A DNA stretch of 64,000 nt from Paralithodes platypus (Eukaryota > Arthropoda > Malacostraca > Decapoda > Lithodidae): positions 23,265,688-23,329,687 of the forward strand of contig CM064519.1 in assembly GCA_032716605.1 (NCBI GenBank), given 5' to 3'. The translations under genes and the position numbers were made by a program. This document shows positions 21,277 through 33,433 of the stretch, one piece after another. Numbering within the stretch: position 1 is the first letter of the stretch; the number at the start of each line of letters is the position of its first letter. Under the pieces are notes generated by a model. That model did no database searches, had not been told where the DNA came from, and saw nothing but the letters and a program-made list of their open reading frames with translations.

Positions 21277-21393
21277 GGCCATTTTATTAAACCATGGTAA
21301 GAGCTTTCCCGACCCAGATTGACCTTTATCGCTTATCTGTATAAGGGTCAATCTGGGTCGGGAAAGCTCTTACCATGGTTTGATAAAATGGCC
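21277..21393. mobile_element. Foldback element with 50-bp arms
   Basis: GGCCATTTTAT at the left reappears inverted at the right, and the arms continue through CCATGGTAAGAGCTTTCCCG and CCAGATTGACC with only a few mismatches. About 12 bases separate the arms. Left flank GAGTATG and right flank CTATGGATG show a short TATG or TA repeat, and the Jockey remnant GAGTATGGATGTG is restored when the element is removed. Confidence 0.8.
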
Positions 21394-21405
21394 CTATGGA
21401 TGTGT

Positions 21406-21640
21406 TAGGGGTGCACCGGATAACATATCCAGCCGGATATTGTAATTATCTGGTATCCGGTATCCAGCTACTGTGTCGCCGCATTCGAACGATACTCAGT
21501 ATTTGGCCAAAACAGCCGGTCTCATTTTCCACCTCACACAATAACCGCTCAATGTACAGTGTTCTAGTCTTCACCCATCGCAAGACAACACCGATTACTG
21601 CCTCTGGTATTAAAAAATTGATATTATTCGTGATCATGTA
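21406..21640. mobile_element. Possible hAT-like non-autonomous fragment
   Basis: TAGGGGTGCACCGGATAAC followed by repeated GGTATCCGG-type blocks looks like the start of a hAT-class repeat. No matching right end or 8-bp duplication was found, so this is tentative. Confidence 0.3.
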
Positions 21641-21649
21641 CTTAACCTT

Positions 21650-21735
21650 TAACTGTGTTGGTGGTGTAATGGTTTAGATACTTACAGTATGTTCTGGGTG
21701 TGGTGTCCCGAGTTCGAATCCCGGGAGGATCATAT
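21650..21735 (+). repeat. tRNA-like sequence, possible SINE head
   Basis: GGTGGTGTAATGGTTTAGAT resembles an A box and GAGTTCGAATCCCGGGA a B box with T-arm. No convincing anticodon stem or acceptor stem closes the molecule, so I do not call a tRNA gene. A retroposed tRNA-derived head is more likely. Confidence 0.4.
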
Positions 21736-22279
21736 GCTTTCATTACTGTAGTTTATTCTAGTGCATTGGTGTTTGAAATGGAGGATTAATGTTAAGAACG
21801 GGGTGTTCCTTAATGTATATAAACTAGGTTAGGCCATTTATTTGCAGAGATATGAGTATCGGTAATTGACGAAAACCGGGAGTAAACACAGATTCTAGTC
21901 TACTGATTGCCATAACTGACCTACTTTTTTTCACCATAAAAACTGAACCACTTGGTCTAGAGACTTCTAGTCTTCACCCATCGCAAGATAAATACAGTAT
22001 ACACAAAATATGTATTTTTGTACATTTATATTTGATAGTGACAGATAACTTTAATTTAAAGGTGATAGTAGGGTTGGGTGGTGGGGATAACTACCGTGTT
22101 TGATGGAGAAGCAATAATGGTTTGGTGGTTTTCACAGGTAAGCCACAGTAGCCTTGTCCGTTTCCTAATCATTCAGGTGTGACTTTAACCTCATGACACA
22201 GGGACAAGTGGCTTAATTCTTCACTTTTGGTAATGCATAATATTAATGATAATTAGGGGACGGTGTGAAACAAGCTGTG

Positions 22280-22560
22280 GCAGTTTGTAGCTCGATTGGT
22301 AGAGCGTTCGCCTGCTAACCGTGAGATTGACGGTTCGAGCCTCGGGCCAGCCAGTGTGTTATTGGCAGACGTCAGTGCTGTTGGTGAACGGTGCGGTCTA
22401 GCAATCTGTGGCAACTATTCACAAGTCCCCGATTCATCAGGGCACCCACCCTAGCCCAGCTATTCAGCAGGGAGTGTATGGTGGTAAAAACTGCATCATC
22501 ATATTCCCGAAAAACTATGCCTCACGGCCTCTGAAACCCATAGTAGTATCCCTACTGTCT
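22280..22560 (+). repeat. tRNA-derived SINE in intron
   Basis: TAGCTCGATTGGTAGAGCG is a good A box and GACGGTTCGAGCCTCGG a good B box, 30-35 bases apart as in tRNAs. About 200 bases of unrelated body follow, ending near CTCACGGCCTCTGAAACCC. The arrangement fits a tRNA-derived SINE. No clear tail or target duplication is seen. Confidence 0.55.
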
Positions 22561-22672
22561 TCCTAAAATGTATTACTTATCAATAATTTGGCATGTCTAT
22601 GGTCTATTGTTCCAATATACTGTATACTAATGTAGTTATATTCTAAAATGTGCTTTCCATTATATTCTGCAG

Positions 22673-24138
22673 AACTTCAACAAGCCCCCAATCCATCAAC
22701 GTTTAGGGCCAAATCACAGTGGCAGCCCCTTCAGACCAAATACAGCCTTCCATCAAGATCGCTCCCCACCTCGCTGGAGTCGAAGCCGCAGTCGCTCACC
22801 CGTCAACTACCGGTATCCAGCTGCCTTTAGCCCTGCCTGTCGTCACACCAGTAAAATTGGTAGCCCCTACCGCCCCTACAGCAGGAGCCCCAGCCCCGCA
22901 CGCTACCACAGACGAAGTAGAAGTAGGAACAGAAATACCAGTCAGGGAAGGAGTAAGTCTGTGCACCGGAGCCAAAGTCCAGGCTATTCTCACTACCAGC
23001 ACAGTACAAGCTTTGATCCAGGCAGAGAAGGTTTAGGCACAATTCAAAGTGCAGTTCAACCCAAGTCAAGAAGCAGAAGTCGTAGTCCAACAAGATGCAA
23101 CTCCAGAAGGACAATCAGTCTTAGTAGAAGTAGGAGCAGGGGTAGAAGTAGAAGCAGAGATAGGAGTAGAAGTAGAAGTAGAAGTAGGAACAGGGGTAGG
23201 AGCAGAAGCAGAAGTAAGAAGAGAGGTCATAGCAAAAGTAGGAGCAGTAGCCGTAGCAGTAGAAGTAGAAGCAGTAGTCGGCCAGGAACTGGTACAAGTA
23301 GTATTGTTTCTCATAGAAGTAAACTATACAGTTCCTTATCTAGTAACAGGAGCAACAGCCCAGCCAGACACAACCAAACTACTAGGAGCCCTACTGATAC
23401 TGAAGCTAGAAAGACCAGTAATGCCCCATCCAAAGGAATCCTTAACTTGGAAAGCATCTATGCTGAAATTGACAATGATGAACCATCACACTTGTCCGAG
23501 ACGGTTGATATTCAGGACAAGAAAGAAATAGTTTCAGAAATACAAGCTCAGTTAGCCAAGAGCTTCTTTAACCCTGAGACACAAAAACTAATAGAGGAAG
23601 CTTTGAAATCTACTAAAGAGAACCAGAACATAAAAGACAAAGAGCTGCAACGTTTGGAAGAGAGTCTTGATGACGAGCTTGGACTGGACTTGGAAGAAGT
23701 AGGAGAAGAAGTAGATGTCATATTTGCCAAGTCAATCACACGTTCTGTAGAAGACTCGACTGACAGCAGTTCGCAGAATAACATCAAAGGAAAGAGACGA
23801 AAAGAGTTAGAAGCTGGCAGTAACCCGTCTCCACCTAAGATGCAGCCACCTGGTAACCCTGCCAATCGTCCCGTCAGATCACTTGATTTGGGTTACCACA
23901 CAGACTGGGAAATCAAGAATGCATTGGAGAACCCTATGATCCCACTGGCGAAGGATATAAAGGACCCCATGCCACTCCCTGTCCAGAGTGTTACTAGTGG
24001 TGGAGGAGGATCAAAAGCCAATCTTCCCCCTTTGTGGACCCCAGCCCTTGACCGCCGCACCACCCAGGAAGCCAAGATAAAGAATGCGTACCTAGGCATG
24101 GGTAGCAACTGGGAGATGGAGACTCCTTATGTTCACAG
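22673..24138 (+). CDS. RS-rich exon of the ZNF318-like gene
   Basis: The acceptor is TATATTCTGCAG and the donor is TTCACAG then GTAAGC. The 1466-bp exon enters in phase 0, continuous with the CCCH exon, and leaves with two bases of a codon. It encodes about 488 residues. These run from PPIHQRLG, a Pro/Arg/Ser stretch and a dense RS domain (about 23080-23290, repeated SRSRSRNRGRSRS) to a leucine- and glutamate-rich segment (QLAKSFFNPETQKLIEEALK, LQRLEESLDDELGLDLEEVG). A conserved-looking block, DLGYHTDWEIKNALENPMIP, lies near the end. RS domains mediate nuclear-speckle interactions and spliceosome contacts. The alternative frame through the RS tract (Glu/Val-rich) is a shadow. No interruption is seen, so the exon appears functional. 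Confidence 0.85.
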
Positions 24139-24280
24139 GTAAGCTCTACTATGTGCATTATTATATAATTAACTCCTTGAAGCTCACAAATTATTTAAAT
24201 TAAGTTCTATCAGGTCTCTTACATTTATCAGGCTCCTAATGGATAGCGCATAAAAAACAATTTATTATTGCTATGTTTAA

Positions 24281-24759
24281 CACCTTACGAGCGGCCTAGG
24301 CGGTAATTTATATGTACCGCCCAGCGGGGTGTTTTTACCCTAAATAGGGTTGTTTACGTGATCATTTTCATGCCTAAATAAGACCCAGAACGTAAAACAA
24401 GTATCTATCCCTGAAAGGGCATAAACAGAGCTTTCCAATGACACCCCAACCATCCTTGTACGACCACTGGTTTTCTTGCAACGATCGCGCAACACGAGTG
24501 CAAAAACCATGTAATTAGGTACTTTCCCTACATAATTCCCTGTGTAGCGAGTGTGAGGGGGGATGGAAGGGTGGTTTTCACTTCAGTTGGCCCACCGCGG
24601 TGGTGGGCAGCGGTCATAGCCTTACTACGCTCCTCACACCGCTCAGCTCTCTCTCTCTGCAACATTACGTGCTGAAAATGGCACACAACATAAGTTGTGA
24701 ACTGCCACTTAGTCCAAATTTATTTCACACAACATAAGTTGCGCGCCGCCAAAGAAGGG
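24281..24759. mobile_element. TTAA MITE, group III (479 bp)
   Basis: TTAA flanks 24277-24280 and 24760-24763. The inverted right end CCCTTCTTTGGCGGCGCGCA matches the outer group III copy (CCCCTTATTGGCGGCGCTCG) in its GGCGGCG core. The left end is ACCTTACGAGCGGCC. A shared CATAAGTTG motif lies near the right end. No coding frame. 24764-25310, next to it, is AT-rich intron without recognised features. Confidence 0.72.
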
Positions 24760-25720
24760 TTAAACCCACAATAATCGCATCTACAGTAATGAGTTATACA
24801 TGACAAGAAAGAAGAAAGCCCATAATACAATAACGAATGTGTTAAACTTGGAAAAAAGTTGATATTTAACACTGAAATTTGTTTGATAATATAAAAAATC
24901 ATGTTTCGGCGTTCAACTCAGCACAATTGCGTTATAGGCTGATTTTGTTTTATGTGAAATAAGAATATTTCTCTGGCTTTCCAACAGAGTCATTAGAATT
25001 TGTAAAACATTAATATATTTTGTTTATATGAATATAATTGTAGACCTTGCACTTACGATTTTGAGTACATCCGCCGAAGCCAAAATGATCACTCATGAAC
25101 GATTTTCACCAACAATAATTGCATTTACTGATGTTCATTATATCTCAAAAGATAGAAGAAAGGCTAATCTAGACTACTGCCATAAAAAGACCCACAGAAC
25201 CTCGAAAAATCGTAGATAAAATATTCTAATTAAAAAAAAAGTAATTTTTCCACTTTCCATTGCTTTTACTCAAAACTTTGAGTGATGACACTAGGATTTT
25301 ACATATGATATATTCTTACAGTTTCTTACAGTAGATCCTCTGGAAAAAGGCAAACTAGGCCTGTGTATCCAGCTCAGTACCAGTACTGTACTTGCACTGC
25401 TGCGGTCGTTCATGGTGTTGGCGGCGGCGGTAGCAGACGCAACATTTTTACTATTCTGTATTTTTGCTTTATAATGAAACTTCAAATGTTGTCTTCCCCA
25501 TGCTTTATCAAGATTACTTTCAAACTCCCTTATTGATTCGGAATCGACTACATACTGGGGCAGTGCGTTCCACTCATTTACCACTCTATCACAAAATGAG
25601 TTCTTTGCCTTCTCAAGCCTATTTCTTTCTTTGTAAATTTTCTTTGAGTGTCATCTCGTTCCCTCCCGCATCAAGAAGATACCTTCACACACATCCTCAT
25701 CATACTTTCCTGACACTATC

Positions 25721-27218
25721 TTAAAAGTCTCTTATCATATCCCCTCTCTTTCTCTTATATGCCAGTGTCGGAAGCCCCAGTGTCCTCAACCTCTGCTCAT
25801 AGCCCGCGTTCTTCAACGTTGGTACTAGCTTGCTAGCTCTCCTCTGCACTTTCTCCACTGCTTCTATGTCCTTTACCATATATGGAGCCCACACCTGGTT
25901 CGCATATTCCAGGTGCGGCCTAACCAGCGCTGTATAGAGATTCCTGAATATTTCTTCGTCAAGTGACACAAATGTCCTCCTTATCAGCCCTACAATTCTA
26001 TTGGCTTTGTTTATCTTTTCTGCTAAATGTTCTGAGAAATTTAACTTATTGTCTATCACTACTCCTATATCCTTTTCTGCATTCACTTCCTCCATCGCTT
26101 CATACATACTGTATCCTACCTTGTCTATCTTGCTTGTCCCAATCCGCATGTACTTGCATTTTTTTGGATGAAAAGGCATTAACCAATGCTCAGACCATCC
26201 CTTCATGCCCTCCACATCTCCTTGAAGCAAACCCACATCTTCCTTACTCCTCACTCTTCTATACAGCTTAGTGTCATCCGCATACAGGTATACCTCACTT
26301 CCATTAGTTATAACTTCAGGTAAGTCGTTGATAAATATAACGAACAGTAGTGGTCCCAACACAGATCCCTGAGGAACCCCACTTGTAATTTCCCTCCACC
26401 CCGAGCCTATTCCATTCACCAGCACCCTCTGTCTCCGATCTTTCAGGAAGGCTTCTATCCATTTCACACATTTCTCCCCTATACAGTATTATAGCTTCAA
26501 CTTTCTCTATTAACCTTTTATGTGGGACCTTATCGAAGGCCTTCATAAAATCACAATATACCACGTCTATTATATCACCATCCTCTAGAATTTGCATCCA
26601 ATCATCTACCACCTTAATTAGCTGTAGTACCGTCGACCTCCCCGGCAAGAATCCGAACTGTCTCCCACTGAAAAGTTGGTTTGATTTCATATGCTCCATT
26701 ATTCCTTCTCTAATTACTGTTTCCATTAGTTTACACACAACACTTGTCAAACTGACTGGTCTATAATTTCCTGGGTCATTTATCTTTCCCTTCTTAAATA
26801 TAGCTGTTATGTTCGCCTCTCTCCAGTCCATCGGGATTTGTCCTGTATCAAACGATACCTCAAATAATATTTTCAATGGCTCTACTAACATCTCACCTCC
26901 TTCCTTTATGATTCTTGGGTGTATCCCATCCGGTCCCGGGGACTTACTTCTGTTCATTTTTTCTATAGCCCTTCTTATTCTAGCATGGGAAAACTCTATT
27001 AGTTCTAGTGCAGGTGCCTGTTTGATGGGAATATTTGGCACTGCATCATCCGACTCTACTGTTAGTACCCCCCCAAAGTATTTCCCCAGCACCTCTGCTT
27101 TCTCCTTATCTGTCTCCGCTCTACTCCCATCATCCAACCCCCCTACCAGCTCTGGGATCCCTACTCTTGTTAACTTTACCTGAATGTACTTCCAGAATAT
27201 TTTTGGATTATCCTTCAC
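25721..27218 (-). pseudogene. CR1/L2-type reverse transcriptase
   Basis: 27218-26316 encodes NPKIFWKYI, NRSKSPGPDGIHPRIIKEGG, DWREANITAIFKKG, GNYRPVSLTSVVCKLME and VYCDFMKAFDKVPHKRL. A frameshift near 26480 leads to 26467-25721 with SGVPQGSVLGPLLFVIFIND, YADD in LYADDTKLYR, and the thumb region LYTALVRPHLEYANQVWAPY. All RT core motifs are present. The protein would copy the LINE RNA at the target site. Copy 39686-41036 is very similar but lacks the segment between GNYRPV and QILEDGD. Confidence 0.82.
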
Positions 27219-27559
27219 GTTTCTTGCAATCTCTCTCTCCCTTTCCTTTACCCCCCTCCTTGTCTCTCACCTTATTTTTTTGTTTATCTGTCTACGTTCC
27301 AAATCCACTACTTTAGCTTCTATACTAGACCCCCTGTTCTTTTTTAAACACTTTTAATCTATCCCACAATTGTTTCTTTCTTCTTATCAAAGTCCACAGC
27401 TTTCTTTTCATTGGTAATTCTGGGTTCGTTCTTTTCCTCAATTTTGTTTTATCCTTATATTCCCTTACTGGTACACATTTGGATCCAGTTTGACTCTAAA
27501 CTTCCTCCACATTCCTTCAGCGTCTTCACCGTTCAAGTATTCCCCCCAGTCAATGTCCA

Positions 27560-28330
27560 GACACCTTCTCAGCAGCTCATAATCTGCTCTGTCATACATG
27601 TATATTTTTTATTGCTTCTATCATCCCTCTCTGTTTTAATATTGCAACTAAAGCTTATACAGGCATAGTCACTACAACCTATAGGGCTATCCACATTGAC
27701 ATGTTCCACTATATCCTCCTCATTGCTAAAAATTAAATCAAGTACACTACCCTGCTTCCCATCTCTATATCTTGTCATCTCTGTAATATGTTCCGTTAAA
27801 AAACAATCTCTTACTTTCTCTATAAACTTGTTTTCCAGGCTACACTGTCCCGCTGGAGTAGTACAGTTTGCCCAGTTGATCCTTGGCAAATTGAAATCTC
27901 CAATCAAATTCTTATACTTGTTCTCTCTATTATCTATTTCCTCCATTGCTTTCAGTAGGTTATCATCCTCTTCCCTACTATTATTTGGGCTTCTATATAT
28001 AGAGGAAATTAGAATTGACCCTCTTGTACATTTTACTTCAATACAGTACACAAATACTCACAATACTGCTGTCTCACATCCACCTCATTTACCTTGAGCT
28101 CTTTTCTTACATAAATAAACAGTCCTCTTTCAACCTCTGCTCTAATAGCATTCCTCTCGTACAACTCAAAACCCTCCAAACTATACTCCACCAGTTCCCT
28201 TTCAATTCTAGCATTTTTTGGTCTTACTTCTTGTAAGGCTATGACATCAGGTTATTCCTCTTCATCCTGCAACCTACATATCAGTTCTCTTTTCTTGTCC
28301 TGGGTAAACACATCAACATTACTAAACATA
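27560..28330 (-). pseudogene. CR1/L2-type endonuclease
   Basis: On the minus strand, PDVIALQEVR lies near 28255-28225. It is followed by KCTRGSILISSIYRSPNN, LIGDFNLPRINW (the GDFN motif) and the GCSDYACISF region equivalent to the SDH box, where His is replaced by Tyr. The order matches an apurinic endonuclease domain. The frame is broken near 28060-28100 and near 28250. Confidence 0.72.
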
Positions 28331-29334
28331 ATCCTTAATTGTTCTACCATTCCTTCAGCAGCTATATCATCCCCCTCCTCCTGTCTGTGCCCTACTCCCC
28401 CCCTTACACTACTGGTACTGGGTCTGCAGCTTCTTCTCTTGTCTCTTCCCCGAGACGCTTCCACCCTGCTCTCCACCTCTGCCACAACTTCTGTCACATT
28501 CTCTTCCCTCCCAGCTCTCCTCCCTTCTATTCGTATAAACCACTTCCTCAATTTCCCGTCCCTCACTCTCCAGAAAAACTTCTTCTTATCCTCCTCACCC
28601 AACTTTCCATTTTCCTCATTTGCCTTTTCTTGTAGTTCCTTTATTTTTTTTCTTTGTTCTATGCTCAAATCCTTCTTTAATCTTATATGTTTCAGTTTTT
28701 CATTTGTGTTTAGTCTCCAACTAAATTTGTCACTGTCTCTACCACTGCCCTGGTTTTAAACTGTACCCTTATAAGTCTCATCTCCCCCTTCTATATCTAC
28801 CTATCCTACTGACTTCCTCCACCTGCCCATCCCATCCACATCTATCTACATCAACAGCTTTCATGACCTCCTTCACTTTCTCCCTATCTCTCACTTTTCT
28901 CACTCCATTATCATTCATATGAGCCTCTATATCTCCATGCATGATTATACCTCTATCCTTGTCCATCGCCTCCCTCACAACACTCTCCTTGTTCTTCATG
29001 ACACCTATGACTGCACTATCAATTTTTTGTTTATCTTATTCATTTCCTCCCTTTGTTCTTTCACAATTTCCTCCAAATCCTTAACTTTCTGTTCACCTAC
29101 CACCGTCCATGCAGTTGACTCCTTCACTTCCTTGAATCGTCCTTCGTATTCCATCAGCTGCTCCTTTAATGCCACATTCTCTGCTCCCAATTCCTCTACC
29201 CTTTTTAATACCATCTCTAGGTTCGTATTAGCTTCTGAAATAGGCCCACATTCGCTTCCTTCACTAAGCCTAGGCCTATTCCCCCCCCCCCGACGCACCA
29301 CATAGTTTGCACAATACCTTGATTTTCTCACCAA
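28252..29334 (-). pseudogene. LINE ORF1 remnant, coiled coil
   Basis: 29334-29005 encodes a heptad-rich stretch (VLKRVEELGAENVALKEQLM, KVKDLEEIVKEQREEMNKIN). The next pieces (28999-28778 and 28668-28252) are Lys/Arg/Glu-rich. Such a protein upstream of the endonuclease is the usual ORF1 of CR1-type LINEs, binding RNA as a multimer. I recognise no specific domain beyond the coiled coil. Confidence 0.6.
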
Positions 29335-29500
29335 TGTCCCCCTTCCGTTTCACTCTTCTACTTTTTCAGATCCTTCACAACATTAATAATCTCTTCGACC
29401 TTCCTATCTGTACTCCTAAACCCACGAAATCCCTCTAACCTTTCTTCCGACTCCGAGATTTCCGCCGTGTTTGTTTACAATCACTACACTCCAGCTGACC

Positions 29501-29885
29501 CTTATATATGAAGTATTGTTCACGCTCTTTCCAAAAGTGTCGCCATAATTTGTTTATCATCAATACTTTTTTTTTTATATGAATATAATATAAAAAGGTA
29601 CAGCTGGGTGGAAAACGGTTTACATTAGATTCGTTTAATTGTTTTGTTAGGAGGTTTATAGCTATATATTATATCACGGCATCCGGCAATTGATAGATAG
29701 ATTGTAGTTTTACGTATAGTTCATTTTATGATAAAGAGAATAAAGCAACTACAAAATTTATAGACCTAATATTTATGTGTACAATTTCGTCAGTTATGAC
29801 TTGATACACTAAAAAAATTTAGACATTCAAATTGCTACTTCCAGTCAACTTATAATACTATACAGTATATATTTATGGAAAGAAG
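29501..29885. other. AT-rich spacer in intron
   Basis: No gene or recognisable repeat. Sequence is AT-rich with a poly-T stretch near 29565. Confidence 0.5.
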
Positions 29886-30222
29886 TCTATCTATCTATCT
29901 ATTGTCGGATGCCGTGATCCCCGAAGGGTTGGCCACGAACAAAACGCCCCCATGCACCTCTGTCCCCAGTCAGTCAATGTCCCTCCTCCCATCCAGCACC
30001 TCTTTCACGCATATACTTCTTAACTCCATCCTTCTACCTCTCCCTCTCTGTCCTTCTACCTCACTTTCGTACACTCTCTTAGTCATTCTCTCGCTTCCTA
30101 TACATTCCACATGGCCGAACCATCTCAAGGTGTTCCTTTTCACACTTTCCAGCACATCTACATCCACACCACACCTCCTTCTTACTTCCTCATTCGTCTC
30201 TGTTTATCCCTCCATGTAACCA
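29886..30222 (-). mobile_element. LINE-A 3' fragment
   Basis: Starts on the plus strand with (TCTA)n at 29886-29901 and matches 461-800 closely (GATGCCGTGATCCCCGAAGG). It is truncated at CATGTAAC. On the minus strand it encodes VLESVKRNTLRWFGHVECIG. It is a 5'-truncated insertion of family A. Confidence 0.82.
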
Positions 30223-31790
30223 AAACCAATATGGTTTTAGACGATGTCGATCAACTGCAGACATTCTTTGCCTTCTTATGCATCAAATCAACCAAGCTAC
30301 AGACCAACATGGTGAAACACATACAATAGCACTGGATATATCAAAGGCATTTGATAGAGTCTGGCATCAATCCTTATTGTCGAAGATATCACACTACGGC
30401 CTTGCATCATTAGTTCCACTAATTTCTTCTTATCTTCATAACAGAAAAATACATGTAATGGTAGATGGCCTTTATTCTCAATTTCACTCAATAAATGCTG
30501 GTGTTCCCCAGGGATCAGTTTTGGCCCCAACTCTGTTCCTCATTCATATCAATGATCTCATATCTACCACTCATAATCCAATACATTCCTACGCAGATGA
30601 CTCAACACTCCACAGTTCCTTCACATTTACCAATTCTTTCACCCAACCCGATCTTAGAAATAGGCTTGAGAAGGCAAAGAACTCATTTTGTGATAGAGTG
30701 GTAAATGAGTGGAACGCACTGCCCCAGTATGTAGTCGATTCCGAATCAATAAGGGAGTTTGAAAGTAATCTTGATAAAGAAGGGGGAAGACAAGATTTGA
30801 AGTTTGATTATAAAACAAAAATACAGAATAGTAAAAATGTTGCGTCTGCTGCCGCCGCCGCCAACACCGTGAACGACCGCAGCAGTGCAAGTACTGGTAT
30901 TGAGCTGGATACACAGGCCTAGTTTGCCTTTTTCCAGAGGATCTACTGTAAGAAATACTGTAAGAAAATAAATTCAAAAATAAACACTGCAATTTCTCTG
31001 AACCAGGACCTTTCTAGAATTAATGAATGGGGACAAGAGAATCTAGTTTCCTTTAATGCACAGAAAACCAAGTACATTCAATTTTCTAACCGACAGAATC
31101 TCACTGACTCCCATATATTTTTTAATGATGTAAATATTCCACTTCCCCTAGGATTGACATTCTCGGTGTAACATTAACTACTAACTTGAGCTGGACACAT
31201 TATGTTAGAAGCATTGCTAAGAATGCCTCTAAAAAACTGGGACTCCTGTACAGAGTTCGAGAATTCTTCACTGACGAGCAGTTGGCCGTAATATATAAAA
31301 GTCATGTGCGTTCTCAGATGGATTACTGTTCATCTCTGTGGGGTGGAAGTGGAGTGGTTGCATTGAGGCAGTTGGACAAAATTCAAAATAAAGCTATTAG
31401 ATTAATCAATAACCCTGCAATCACACAGGACCTTCCTACATTATCCATACGAAGAAACGTTGCATCCCTTGCATTATTCTACAGATATTTTCACAGCAAT
31501 TGTTCTGAGGAACTTGCTTCAATTGTGCCGCCTCTCCACATCTTTCCCCGTAGAACTAGGGCAGCTGAGAGCGCCCATGAATTTACACTTTCTCCTCCAC
31601 AATGCAGAACTTTTGCTTATCAGAATTCATTTATCCCCAGAGCAACTACTCTTTGGAATTCACTTCCCTCGAATTGCTTTCCACAAACTTACAATCTACA
31701 AATGTTTAAATCCAGTTGTTACAAACATTTTATGAATGGAGGATGCCTTTAGGCACATGGACCTTTTTGTTTTATCTGTGTTTTTCCTTC
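30223..31790 (+). mobile_element. BS-like (Jockey-group) LINE fragment
   Basis: The fragment starts inside the RT (NQYGFRRCRSTADIL) and continues through TIALDISKAFDRVWHQSLLS, NAGVPQGSVLAPTLFLIHIN and YADD in SYADDSTLH. It is interrupted at about 30659-30966 by a CR1-type 3' end. It resumes with KINSKINTAISLNQDLSRIN, WGQENLVSFNAQKTKYIQFS and the conserved end SMDYCSSLWGG-type, LWNSLPSNCFPQTYNLQMFK. A stop follows at 31750, then a poly-A-like tract near 31810. Related 3' fragments lie at 57437-57935 and 59812-60460. Confidence 0.8.
30659..30966 (+). mobile_element. CR1/L2-type 3' end inserted in the BS-like LINE
   Basis: RLEKAKNSFCDRVVNEWNAL to NDRSSAST.IELDTQA equals the minus-strand end at 25310-25660, including the Ala tract, and finishes with CTGTAAGAAATACTGTAAGA. 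AGAAATA at the left junction and AAGAAAATA at the right may be the target duplication. Removing it restores the host LINE frame LRN-KINSK. Confidence 0.82.
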
Positions 31791-32950
31791 CTCCGTTCAT
31801 TGTCTCTTTAAAAAAAAATAATAATCCGCACTCACAGTACTGTATAACTGTGTAATTTTGGACATTTTTCGAGTTTTTTTAACGATATCTCCTGACTGTA
31901 AACACATTATAGAGATATAACTAGGTCAAGTGATGTGTGGTGATAGTGCGTGGTAATCCAGGAAGCCTCCTAAAATTATCCCTCATAATAAGAGAGCTAT
32001 CCTTATCCTAAATGGTGTCCGAAGTCATCTTGAAAAGTGGCTGACTTTGGACATGTATGGATAACTTCGGACATACAGTGAGTTCTTATGGAAAATTATT
32101 GCCAAAAATGCTGGGATAGCTTCGGACAAGCGGAGGGGAACTTTGGACGTACGTTTGTGGTTTTATTTCATTCATTTTTCGGCTCCTACTATTTTATATG
32201 AATATTTTATTATTGCTGCTTATTCCTGTCCGATGTCTTACTGGAAAATGCACAGTCAATACTTTTAGGCCTGAATAATTAGTATAGGAGGGGGTTATAT
32301 AGGATGTTTAACAAATATTCTTTTTTGGATCTGTTCTCGTTAGGCATTGAACTCACTCTTAGAAACTATTAAGCAGGAAAATAACCAATGCTGTCAAATC
32401 AATAACTCGAAAATTAACTAGGCCTAGTGAAAATATATAGGTATGTATACTCTATCACTGCATATAAATATTTATGAATTTGAGCATTTTTATAGGTATA
32501 ACGTATGTGTTGGTGTTTCTTACGGCAGATAATAATTTTTTTGGACAAGATATATGCCTCTCCTAATTTATATATATTATAATAATAATAATAATAATAA
32601 TAATAAGCATGTTACTTATTTCTCATAAGCGCCAATTTTTCCGAAGAATTCACTAGCGCTCGGAAAGAGAAAGAAAAAAGGACAAAATCAATGCATCAAA
32701 AGAAGGCTTATATACAACACACATTTAACAATCACTAGCAGTGGCAAAACAGCCTAAACTCTATAGCCATCTGTCATGACACCTCTCTCAAGATCATAGC
32801 TTCTCTCAAAGAGAAAAGTCTTAAGTTGTCTCTTGAAGCATTCAAGCATATATCCAGAATTATCCTAAATACATAAATCGGTTAGCATATTATCATATTT
32901 TTATGGGTTTTTGGACTCCAAGAATGATTATTTGATCTTCAACCACCATT
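31791..32950. other. AT-rich intronic sequence with (TAA)n
   Basis: No gene seen. A (TAA)n microsatellite lies at 32578-32606. The octamer GTCCGAAG or its inverse recurs near 32015, 32060 and 32130, and again near 33505 and 34210-34235. Its meaning is unclear. Confidence 0.5.
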
Positions 32951-32954
32951 TTAA

Positions 32955-33433
32955 CCCTCCAGCCCCGGCTACACATTACATAAATATTCCCCGAAACCCG
33001 GGTGTTTTTGGCCGAAAAACGTCTAGGCTAGGCTACCGTATCTTTGTTATTCTGACTGCTTCCGCATTCCCACGCATCCCCAAGCATAGCTGTGTTATTT
33101 ACCTGTAGAATGGCGTTAAGTAGAGCTCTCTAAGTCAACTGGTTCAGTTGTGATGATGATTTCATTGGAGATAACTTACGGCAACAACAGCCACTTTACA
33201 CTACTTTTCGATACTTAACAACAACATACAGGCACACACGAACAAGCGACGCTCTCCTTCTTGTGGCCGGAGATGCGGGGCGTCGGTCCAGCCGGCTGTT
33301 GTTTACATGCGTCGGACCGACGCCTCGCACACCAAGCTCACAGGCTTTCAACCACTGGGCGTTAAAGAGCCCTTCCGGGCAGCTCGTGTATGCTTTTTGA
33401 TGGGTGTTCAAGAGCCCTTCCGGGAACAGAGGG
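32955..33433. mobile_element. TTAA MITE, group I (479 bp)
   Basis: TTAA at 32951-32954 precedes CCCTCCAGCCCCGGCTACAC. The right end (GAGCCCTTCCGGGAACAGAGGG) has lost its TTAA, reading TGAT. Internal blocks match 13310-13755 and 34591-35068, including GGCGTCGGTCCAGCCGGCTG and a repeated AGAGCCCTTCCGGG at the right. Confidence 0.8.

Larger units (their letters stand above)
25314..29500 (-). mobile_element. CR1/L2-type LINE, nearly full length
   Basis: On the minus strand a coiled-coil ORF1 (about 29334-28780) is followed by an endonuclease (about 28330-27560) and a reverse transcriptase (27218-25721). A short 3' segment ends in a CTGTAAGAAA-type repeat (plus strand TTCTTACAGTTTCTTACAG at about 25313-25331). 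Short repeated 3' termini instead of poly-A are typical of CR1/L2-type elements. Several frameshifts inactivate it. Two other copies of its 3' part are at 30659-30966 (+) and 39686-41318 (+). Confidence 0.82.

Noticed and set aside
21650..22350. Functional tRNA genes at the two tRNA-like sequences
   Set aside because: A and B boxes are present but the acceptor and anticodon stems do not close convincingly, and body sequence of a SINE follows the second one.
23049..23531. Open frame rich in Glu/Val across the RS domain
   Set aside because: It is the +1 shadow of the AGAAGTAGAAGCAG-type repeats. The RS frame has the splice sites, phase continuity and protein similarity.
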